NCBI GenBank assembly: GCA_012514125.1
Contig: JAAZAW010000033.1
Coordinates: 1 to 10,946 of the forward strand
Reading direction: 5' to 3'
Source: Phycisphaerae bacterium
Lineage (GTDB): Bacteria > Planctomycetota > Phycisphaerae > JAAYCJ01
Length of the DNA stretch: 10,946 nt
Shown piece after piece: positions 5,323 through 10,946 of the stretch (the stretch's first letter is position 1; every line of letters starts with the position of its first letter). The position numbers and the translations under genes were made by a program. The notes beneath the pieces were generated by a model. The model was given only the letters and a program-made list of their open reading frames with translations, was not told the DNA's origin and did no database searches.

Positions 5323-6843
5323 TTACCGTTCATGAATATGCAAAATGGAATTTTTGTCGGGATTTTCCGGATCGGGTTCAATTTGCCAACATTTTTTTGT
5401 GAGACGGTCAAGGAAACGCTGATCGTGACTCACCAAAAGCAAGCCTGCTGCGCATTGATCAAGCGCATTTTCCATACAAATAATCGAGGGTAAATCCAGA
5501 TGATTTGTCGGCTCATCCATAACAATTAAGAATGGATTTTGCAGCAAGCCCATCGCCAGAATCATTTTTCGTAATTCGCCAGGACTCGGCTCTTCGGTGG
5601 ACATCGCCCGTTGAGGGTCCGAGCCCAGACAACTCACCGCGGTAATCAGCTTGCCGTAATCTTCTCTGGGCAGGCGATGAATCTCCGCAACAATCTTGCG
5701 GGCCGTCTCCCGATCAATTTCCTGGTGAAGCGTGATAACTTTTTCCGCCGGCAACTCAAGCCGGGGAAGAAGATATCGCAACAGTGTGCTCTTACCCGAA
5801 CCGTTGGGACCGACCAGAGCGATTCGATCGTCGGGCCGCATCGCCAGTTCCGGGAAACGAAGCGTTCGCCCCTGTCCCATCGCAATCTTCCCTTCCGGCA
5901 GGCGAAACAGAAAGTCTCTTCGGCCCTGTTCCGCCTGAAAACGGATACCGAGCGTTTTGATTTTTTCCACATAAAGTTCGCTGACTTTTTGTTCCGTCTG
6001 GGCGAGTCGGCCGGACATCTGCCGAAGACTTTTTCCTGCCTGGCCATCCTTGCCGCTTACCTTCGCAAGATTGATTTTGGCCCGTCCGTCAGAATCACCT
6101 CGAGCCAAATGCCGTTTCGATCGCTCGCTGTCGGCCTGGTCGGCTTTTTGCCGGCGACGGGCGGATTCTTTCTTGAGTTTTTTCATCTCATGCTTGGCCT
6201 GTTCGTAAGCCAACCGAGCCTGGGCTTTTTCAGCGGCTGCAAGTTCGGAAGCTTGCGTATAGCCGCCGGACCTCATCGTTGCCCCAGGTGGTTCGATCAT
6301 GAGACACTGCCGGCAGAGAATATCAAGTAAATCACGATCGTGGCTGACGAGCAAACCGATACCTCGAAAAGATTGCAGGGCAGTAATCAGGATGTTTCTC
6401 GCATCAAGATCGATGTGATTCGTCGGCTCATCGAGTGCGAGCACGTTGGGCTTTTGCCATAAAGCGACAGCGATCTGGGTTCGTTTGCGTTCGCCGTGGC
6501 TCAGGGTGGACCATCGCGTGTGCCAGTCGGCACCGATTCCCAATTGACCTTGAAGTATGAATGCGTCAGGGTCGGTGGCGGCAAGAAAATCGTCTAATGC
6601 CACAGGCGGATCGTCCGTGCGCTGATGACAATAGATCACTTGATCGGGACGGTAGATTGCCCCCCGTATGGGTTGTAGTTCGCCGCACGCCAATCGCAGC
6701 AGCGTCGTCTTCCCCGCGCCATTGGGTCCGAGTACACCTGTCCAACCCAACGGAAACTGAATCGTAAGTTCCTCGAAAATAGGCGAAGTCGACGAATCGT
6801 ACAGGAAAAGAATATTTTGAAAGACTAATGACCCTTTAGTCAC
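5323..6843 (-). CDS. ABC-F family ATPase (duplicated ABC domains, no membrane domain)
   Basis: A 506-aa soluble protein with two ABC ATPase domains and a charged linker, the ABC-F arrangement whose members act on ribosomes (translation factors or antibiotic protection) rather than in transport. Domain 1: Walker A GPNGAGKT 39-46, signature LSHGE 114-118, Walker B VLALDE 134-139, then PTNHIDLD and an LLVSHDRD switch. The linker (about 205-300) is Lys/Arg-rich. Domain 2: Walker A GPNGSGKS 345-352, a degenerate signature PSPGE 419-423, and Walker B ending D443-E444 followed by PTNHLDL. The start is GTG 6843 with AGGAG upstream in the 23-bp gap after the flavin-reductase gene. It is the last gene of the operon. 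Which ABC-F subgroup it belongs to cannot be told from sequence by eye; a drug-resistance role is not supported. Confidence 0.9.
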   Translation of the reverse strand: MTKGSLVFQNILFLYDSSTSPIFEELTIQFPLGWTGVLGPNGAGKTTLLRLACGELQPIRGAIYRPDQVIYCHQRTDDPPVALDDFLAATDPDAFILQGQLGIGADWHTRWSTLSHGERKRTQIAVALWQKPNVLALDEPTNHIDLDARNILITALQSFRGIGLLVSHDRDLLDILCRQCLMIEPPGATMRSGGYTQASELAAAEKAQARLAYEQAKHEMKKLKKESARRRQKADQADSERSKRHLARGDSDGRAKINLAKVSGKDGQAGKSLRQMSGRLAQTEQKVSELYVEKIKTLGIRFQAEQGRRDFLFRLPEGKIAMGQGRTLRFPELAMRPDDRIALVGPNGSGKSTLLRYLLPRLELPAEKVITLHQEIDRETARKIVAEIHRLPREDYGKLITAVSCLGSDPQRAMSTEEPSPGELRKMILAMGLLQNPFLIVMDEPTNHLDLPSIICMENALDQCAAGLLLVSHDQRFLDRLTKKCWQIEPDPENPDKNSILHIHER

Positions 6844-6866
6844 GGTTCAACACTCCTGCCGCAAGG

Positions 6867-7406
6867 TCAGCTCAATTGCGAAATCGCGTCGGGATCGACC
6901 CGGCAGTCGAGAATTTCGCCCCAGAAGACCCGGTGATAGTCGCCGGAAGGATAGGCGCCCTTGCGGATATCGGGAATCATGGCTTCGGGAACAAAATCGT
7001 TGGAATGTACGATGTGGCATTCGTAATGGAGGATGCTCTGGTCGATCACCGGAGCGCCGCTGACTTCGCCGGGAGTTACCGTCAAGCCGCACTCGGCGAG
7101 TTTGTCCAGATCGCGACCGCTTTTTGAGCCGCAGACCGCCAGGGCGTGGGTGTGCGATTTGGGCAGGACGTTGACGGTGAAAATAGATTGCGATTGGAGC
7201 AGTTCGAAGGTGTACCGCGATGGACGAACCATCACCTGCCAGCACGGTCGGGACCAGACCGAACCGATGAGTCCCCAGCCGATGGTCATCGCGTTGGCGA
7301 GTTTGCCGGGCTGAGACCAGACGGCAAGAAGGATTCCGTGAGTGGACATCATTTCCATGACCTGCGGGAAATAATCGGTATATTTCATCGGTTGTTTCAA
7401 ACTCAT
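6867..7406 (-). CDS. Flavin reductase-like, FMN-binding split-barrel protein
   Basis: A protein of about 179 aa resembling the flavin reductase-like domain family (PF01613), which binds FMN and includes flavin reductases and flavoredoxin-type electron carriers. Supporting features are the N-terminal MTIGWG...SRPCWQVMV...RYTFELL block typical of the flavin-binding barrel, then FTVNVLP and the C-terminal HRVFWGEILDC strand. The substrate partner cannot be inferred. Two tandem ATGs (7409 and 7406) follow GGGAGG at 7413-7418. The second is chosen for its 6-nt spacing; using the first adds one residue. It sits 24 bp after accD and 23 bp before the ABC-F gene, so it is co-transcribed with both. Confidence 0.88.
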   Translation of the reverse strand: MSLKQPMKYTDYFPQVMEMMSTHGILLAVWSQPGKLANAMTIGWGLIGSVWSRPCWQVMVRPSRYTFELLQSQSIFTVNVLPKSHTHALAVCGSKSGRDLDKLAECGLTVTPGEVSGAPVIDQSILHYECHIVHSNDFVPEAMIPDIRKGAYPSGDYHRVFWGEILDCRVDPDAISQLS

Positions 7407-7430
7407 CATTCGCCTCCCTTTTTAATGAAT

Positions 7431-8303
7431 TTATTTACCGCAATAGTCGATAATGCGGGCGATTTCGTTTCGCAGATCATGGCGATCGACAATGCGGTCG
7501 ATAAAGCCGTGTTCAAGCATGAATTCGGCGGTCTGGAAACCTTCGGGCAATTCCGCCTTGACCGTGTTCCAGATGACGCGAGGCCCGGCGAAACCGATCA
7601 TGGTTCCGGGTTCAGCGATAATGATGTCGCCGAGGAATGCGAAACTGGCCGCGACACCCGCGGTGGTCGGATCGGTCATCACGACGACGTACAGACCGCC
7701 GTTGTCATCGAGCCGAGCCAGGGCTGCGGAGGTCTTGGCCATCTGGACCAGCGAGACCATGCCCTCCATCATGCGTGCGCCACCTGACGCAGTGACCATG
7801 ATAAACGGCAGGTCTTCTTCGCAGGCAAGTTCGGCAGCGGCGGAGATTTTTTCGCCGACGACGGACCCCATCGACCCCATAATGAAAAACGGGTCCATCA
7901 CACCGAGCACGAGCGGCCGGCCTTTGATATAACACTTGCCGATGATCACGGCTTCTTTCATGCCGGTTTTCTTTTCCACCTGTGCGAGACGATCCTTGTA
8001 GGAAATGCGGTCCTTGAATTCCAGCGGATCGGTCGAGGTCAGATCGGCCAGACGTTCATCGAACGTGCCCGGATCGACGAGTTGCTCGACGCGTGTGCGG
8101 GCATCGACGCGATAATGTTTGTTGCACTTGATGCAGCAATGAAGGTTTTCTTCGAATTCCTTGCGATAGAGCATCTCGCCGCACTTATCGCACTTCATCC
8201 ACAATCCCTGGGGAACATCGACCTTGCGGACTTCGGCGGTTTGAGTTTTTTTCGTGTCAACATCCGCCTGAATATTGTCGATTTGTTGATTTTTTTTACC
8301 CAC
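7431..8303 (-). CDS. accD: Acetyl-CoA carboxylase carboxyltransferase subunit beta
   Basis: Beta subunit of the carboxyltransferase that moves CO2 from biotin to acetyl-CoA, giving malonyl-CoA for fatty-acid synthesis. At 290 aa it is near the E. coli length (304). The N-terminal zinc ribbon has four cysteines C38, C41, C57 and C60 (CX2C-X15-CX2C). The crotonase-fold core shows GVMDPFFIMGSMGSVVGEK, TASGGARMMEG and MTDPTTAGVAASFA, and ends with the GPRVI segment. The start is GTG 8303, with AAGGAG 6 nt upstream; codons 3-5 include a run of eight A. The partner gene accA is not in the window. It lies 47 bp after the histidine-phosphatase homologue in the rpe operon. Confidence 0.96.
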   Translation of the reverse strand: MGKKNQQIDNIQADVDTKKTQTAEVRKVDVPQGLWMKCDKCGEMLYRKEFEENLHCCIKCNKHYRVDARTRVEQLVDPGTFDERLADLTSTDPLEFKDRISYKDRLAQVEKKTGMKEAVIIGKCYIKGRPLVLGVMDPFFIMGSMGSVVGEKISAAAELACEEDLPFIMVTASGGARMMEGMVSLVQMAKTSAALARLDDNGGLYVVVMTDPTTAGVAASFAFLGDIIIAEPGTMIGFAGPRVIWNTVKAELPEGFQTAEFMLEHGFIDRIVDRHDLRNEIARIIDYCGK

Positions 8304-8350
8304 ACAAAGCTCCTTATGCTGAATTCAGATATTTCAATTCCGTTATAACC

Positions 8351-8950
8351 TTAAATGTCGTCCTCACCGTTGGTATTACTCTCGATCAAATATTTATGCC
8401 ATGTTACCGGTTCTTTCATCAGGTTCCAAACCTCATCGATCGATCGTCCTTCCCGGGATAATCTCGCCAGGGCCAGGGCAAAAGGACCGAGCACCACGCC
8501 GATGGTCATTTCCTTGTTTTTTCTGAGAATTCGAACGATCGTTTGATCCAGGCGTTTTCCGGCCTGGGCCAGGCCTTCACCTTCGGGCGGCGTGACACTA
8601 TCGGGTTTTTCAAGCCATTGCTTGTAGACTCTCGGATGCCGTAATTTGATTTCCGAAAGCGTCATCCCCTGCCAGAGACCCAGATCGATCTCCATCAGAT
8701 TCACCTCCTGCCTGGCCCGCACATGGCAAGCGTCGGCGATCATCCGGGCAGTCTGCTCCGCCGGTCCACCCGACGCGGAGAACACGATATCGAGTCCGAC
8801 CGATTTGAGCTGTTCGCCCCACCGATCGACCTGCTCAAGCCCTTCGCTACTGAGCGGCAGATCGGCGCTGCCGACCAGCCGGTCTTCTTTTTCCCAGCAG
8901 GTTTGTCCTCGCGGGACAAGAATCAGATGCGTTGGATCCGTTTCACTCAT
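8351..8950 (-). CDS. Histidine-phosphatase-fold protein lacking the catalytic residues (probable pseudoenzyme)
   Basis: A 199-aa protein that follows the phosphoglycerate mutase/histidine phosphatase pattern: a first strand LILV, G-Q-T, then R24..G27..D30.PL..G37..Q40, later T67-A68, E87 in MEIDLGLWQG, and PPEGEG. The pocket residues are replaced. The usual R-H-G is P13-R14-G15, so the nucleophilic His is gone. The Arg of the R-A-x-x-T-A segment is P63. The second His of the V-x-H-G segment is G155. Acidic E87 remains. It is therefore unlikely to be an active phosphatase; a binding or regulatory role is inference. Its ATG overlaps the rpe stop by 8 bp (ATGAGTGA), indicating coupled translation. 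accD follows. Automatic annotation would likely call it phosphoglycerate mutase. Confidence 0.85.
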   Translation of the reverse strand: MSETDPTHLILVPRGQTCWEKEDRLVGSADLPLSSEGLEQVDRWGEQLKSVGLDIVFSASGGPAEQTARMIADACHVRARQEVNLMEIDLGLWQGMTLSEIKLRHPRVYKQWLEKPDSVTPPEGEGLAQAGKRLDQTIVRILRKNKEMTIGVVLGPFALALARLSREGRSIDEVWNLMKEPVTWHKYLIESNTNGEDDI

Positions 8951-9605
8951 GGCAAACCGCCAGTTTGATAATTTCGCGGAACTTCAAAATCGTCGCAGCC
9001 GGATCGGGTGTACCGAAAATAGCGGAACCGGCGACAAATGTATCGGCACCGGCTTTGACGACACGGGCCAGCGTATTTTCGCCAATCCCGCCATCGACCT
9101 CGACAAGCACCTCCGGTCGGCGCCGGGCGATCTGCGTAATTTTAGGCAAGACCTCTTCTTTGAACGACTGGCCGCCAAAGCCCGGCTTGACGGTCATCAC
9201 CAGTACCATGTCCACCAGATCGATCACCGGTTCGAGAAGTTCGGCGGGAGTTTCAGGGTCGAGACTTACGCCGACCTGAACACCCTGGTCGCGAATCTGT
9301 CGTACCAACCCCACCGGATCGCGGGCGACTTCGATATGGAACGTCAGATTGTCCGCGCCGGCCTGGGTAAAAGGTTCGATGTACTGTTCAGGATTATCGA
9401 TCATCAGGTGGACATCGAGAAACATTTTCGTCGTTGAGCGAATACATTTGACCAGCGGCGGTCCGAAGGTAATATTCGGCACATAATGGCCGTCCATGAC
9501 ATCCAGATGTAAAATATCTCCAGATTCAACCTTGGCGATATCGTCCGCCAGGTGAGCGAAATTCGCGGACAAGACGGAAGGCGCTATTCTCATTTTTTTA
9601 GCCAT
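8943..9605 (-). CDS. rpe: Ribulose-phosphate 3-epimerase
   Basis: Interconverts D-ribulose 5-phosphate and D-xylulose 5-phosphate in the pentose phosphate pathway. At 220 aa it is normal for this TIM-barrel family. Family motifs are in order: IAPSVLSANF, HLDVMDGHYVPNITFGP with metal/catalytic H33 and D35, DVHLMI with H66, MTVKPGFGGQSF and VEVDGGI with D171, then the phosphate-binding AGSAIF. The usual Asn before PGFGGQ is Lys here (K140). The start at ATG 9605 has a weak GAGAGA upstream; ATG 9593 has none. It is the first gene of a five-gene operon and overlaps the next gene by 8 bp. Confidence 0.97.
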   Translation of the reverse strand: MAKKMRIAPSVLSANFAHLADDIAKVESGDILHLDVMDGHYVPNITFGPPLVKCIRSTTKMFLDVHLMIDNPEQYIEPFTQAGADNLTFHIEVARDPVGLVRQIRDQGVQVGVSLDPETPAELLEPVIDLVDMVLVMTVKPGFGGQSFKEEVLPKITQIARRRPEVLVEVDGGIGENTLARVVKAGADTFVAGSAIFGTPDPAATILKFREIIKLAVCHE

Positions 9606-9654
9606 GATCGTTCTCTCATTATTGAAGCGATTGAATACAAATCATATTGGGCTA

Positions 9655-9683
9655 ATTGTAGTCGAACGAAGCGTGAGTTTCAA
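9655..9683 (-). promoter_or_regulatory. Sigma70-type promoter of the rpe operon
   Basis: On the minus strand TTGAAA (9683-9678) and TACAAT (9660-9655) are separated by exactly 17 bp; each matches consensus at 5 of 6 bases. Transcription would start near 9648, leaving a leader of about 43 nt before rpe. This is the best promoter in the window. Confidence 0.6.
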
Positions 9684-9700
9684 ACCCCAACCGACAATTC

Positions 9701-9709
9701 TTATCCACG
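9701..9709 (+). promoter_or_regulatory. DnaA-box-like 9-mer in the divergent promoter region
   Basis: TTATCCACG matches the E. coli box TTATCCACA at 8 of 9 positions and lies 18 bp upstream of the rpe operon -35. It is a single site and may be chance. Confidence 0.25.
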
Positions 9710-9808
9710 GATTATCAAAATTTCATCCAGGAAAATGGCAACCGAAAAAAACGTTCTATTTGCCGTATAATAATTTACTCAACTTTCTTTGACCCTTGGG
9801 GTTTTCAC

Positions 9809-9837
9809 TTGTCTGAAGCGAATAAGAGTTATATCTT
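9809..9837 (+). promoter_or_regulatory. Weak promoter candidate for the rhamnose isomerase gene
   Basis: TTGTCT (9809-9814) and TATCTT (9832-9837) are 17 bp apart, each 4 of 6 to consensus, about 40 bp before the start codon. TATAAT at 9766-9771 is an alternative -10. Neither is strong, which would fit an activator-dependent sugar gene but does not show it. Confidence 0.25.
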
Positions 9838-9877
9838 ATAGATCATTAAATCATTACACTGTTATGGAGGCTCCAAC

Positions 9878-10946
9878 ATGAACGCTTATGAAAATAAAAC
9901 TCAGGCACAGACCATTCTGGACAAGGCCCAGGCGTGCGGGATATCGGCGGAGAAAATTATTGATGAGTTAAAATCATTGCATATCGAAGTGCCGTCCTGG
10001 GCGTTTGCCGAAACCGGAACGCGGTTCGGCAAATTTTACCAGAAAGGTGCTGCCGCTACAATCGAAGAAAAAATCGCCGATGCCGCCATGGTGCATAAGC
10101 TCACCGGCATCTGCCCCTCCGTAGCGGTGCATGTGCTTTGGGATTTTCCGAAGGGCGCGAACGCGAAGGTTGTCAAATATGCCGAGAAACTCGGTGTAAG
10201 GATCGGAGCGATCAACCCGAATATTTTCCAGGACCAGAATTACAAGTTCGGCAGCCTGACAAATAAGGACGAGAAGATTCGACAGCAGGCAATTAAGCAT
10301 TGTCTCGAGAGCATCAGGATCGCGAAGGACGTCGGCAGCAAGGTTCTGTCGATCTGGCTGGCGGATGGTACGAATTTTCCGGGCCAAGAAGACGTCATCG
10401 ATCGTCGCAATCGCCTGGCGGATTCGCTCAAGCAAATTCACAAGGCCATGCCGAAAGACATGATGATGGCCATCGAGTATAAACCCTTCGAGCCGGCGAG
10501 TTATTTTACCGATGTCGCCGACTGGGGCATGAGTTATCTGCTCTCGAAAAAGGCAGGCCCGCAGGCGAAAGTGCTGGTCGATATCGGCCATCATTACACC
10601 AGCCAGAATATCGAACAAATCGTCGCCTGGCTGATCGAGGAAAACATGCTCGGCGGGTTCCACTTTAACGATCGTCGTTATGCCGACGACGACTTGACGA
10701 CCGGCAGCATCGATCCCTATCAGATGTTCCGCATTTTCCACGAGATTATCACCGCCAAACAGGTTCGCCGCAAAAATCCGGCCATCGCGTACATGGTGGA
10801 TGAATCCCACGGCATCAAACCCAAGCTCGAAGAGATGATTCAGTCGATCGACACGATTCATCAGAGCTATGCCAAAGCCCTGCTGGTCGATCGCAAAACC
10901 CTTCGCGACGCCCAGGCTCAAAACGATGTTATTCGCGCGGAAGAAA
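9878..10946 (+). CDS. rhaI: L-rhamnose isomerase, Pseudomonas stutzeri RhaI type (right end cut)
   Basis: Aldose-ketose isomerase of the xylose-isomerase-like TIM-barrel fold; it converts L-rhamnose to L-rhamnulose, and this type also accepts other aldoses. 356 residues are visible with no stop, so the C-terminus (perhaps 55-70 aa) lies outside. The residues that bind the two metals in P. stutzeri RhaI (from memory E219, D254, H257, H281, D289, D291, D327) all appear at a constant offset of 19: E200, D235, H238, H262, D270, D272 and D308, in the blocks IEYKPFEP, VDIGHHY, GGFHFNDRRYADDDL and YMVDESHG. VPSWAF..TGTRFGKF and WLADGTNFPGQ also match the family. GGAGG at 9866-9870 lies 7 nt before ATG 9878. 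A rhamnulokinase/aldolase neighbour would be expected further right. Confidence 0.93.
   Translation, partial: MNAYENKTQAQTILDKAQACGISAEKIIDELKSLHIEVPSWAFAETGTRFGKFYQKGAAATIEEKIADAAMVHKLTGICPSVAVHVLWDFPKGANAKVVKYAEKLGVRIGAINPNIFQDQNYKFGSLTNKDEKIRQQAIKHCLESIRIAKDVGSKVLSIWLADGTNFPGQEDVIDRRNRLADSLKQIHKAMPKDMMMAIEYKPFEPASYFTDVADWGMSYLLSKKAGPQAKVLVDIGHHYTSQNIEQIVAWLIEENMLGGFHFNDRRYADDDLTTGSIDPYQMFRIFHEIITAKQVRRKNPAIAYMVDESHGIKPKLEEMIQSIDTIHQSYAKALLVDRKTLRDAQAQNDVIRAEE

Larger units (their letters stand above)
9606..9877. other. Divergent promoter region between rpe and the rhamnose isomerase gene
   Basis: A 272-bp AT-rich spacer. It holds the rpe operon promoter on the minus strand, a DnaA-box-like site, and weaker plus-strand promoter candidates including a lone perfect TATAAT at 9766-9771 with no matching -35. 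The short open frames across it (such as 9604-9792) have no ribosome binding site or recognisable product and are not called. No clear operator for a sugar regulator is seen. Confidence 0.6.

Noticed and set aside
5611..6330. 239-aa open frame on the plus strand
   Set aside because: Antisense to the ABC-F gene; no ribosome binding site or family pattern.
8646..9437. 263-aa open frame on the plus strand
   Set aside because: Antisense to rpe and the histidine-phosphatase homologue, both with clear family motifs and coupled translation.
9604..9792. Short plus-strand frame in the divergent spacer
   Set aside because: No Shine-Dalgarno, crosses the rpe promoter, no recognisable product.
9974..10921. 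315-aa open frame on the minus strand
   Set aside because: Antisense to the rhamnose isomerase gene, whose seven metal ligands are all in the sense frame.

Overview
The window reads as a chromosomal segment of a free-living, Gram-negative-type heterotrophic bacterium. My best guess is a planctomycete of the Phycisphaerae type. The grounds are mid-range GC, a Pseudomonas stutzeri-type L-rhamnose isomerase, a divergent DnaA far from dnaN, many GTG starts and short repeat clutter between genes. This placement is inference from gene content and style; there is no rRNA in the window. I see no phage, transposase, CRISPR, tRNA or rRNA gene.

Layout, left to right. Positions 1-191 hold a 21-bp tandem array that also reads as a heptad-repeat peptide open at the left edge. 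Then follows a plus-strand block: glyA (388-1677), a co-translated small lipoprotein of unknown function (1674-2291), a 482-bp spacer with the dnaA promoter and leader, dnaA (2774-4186) and rdgB (4241-4864). The dnaA-rdgB junction is made of heptanucleotide repeats and a small palindrome. The convergent spacer 4865-5322 holds a strong hairpin, a 7-bp repeat and a second 21-bp array (5050-5238) that encodes acidic/arginine heptads.

The minus strand from 9605 down to 5323 is one compact operon: rpe, a histidine-phosphatase-fold protein, accD, a flavin-reductase-like protein and an ABC-F ATPase. It is driven by a good sigma70-type promoter at 9655-9683. rpe overlaps the next gene by 8 bp, and the last three genes are 21-24 bp apart. 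The right end carries a divergent L-rhamnose isomerase gene that runs off the window.

The genes are mostly core metabolism and information processing: one-carbon units, replication initiation, nucleotide-pool cleaning, pentose phosphate, fatty-acid synthesis and ribosome-associated ATPase. The two observations most worth following are these. (1) There are two unrelated 21-bp arrays in gene-free DNA 5 kb apart. One keeps its period past its own stop codon, and the other shows protein-level conservation without a good start. (2) The histidine-phosphatase homologue has lost both histidines and both arginines of its phosphate pocket.
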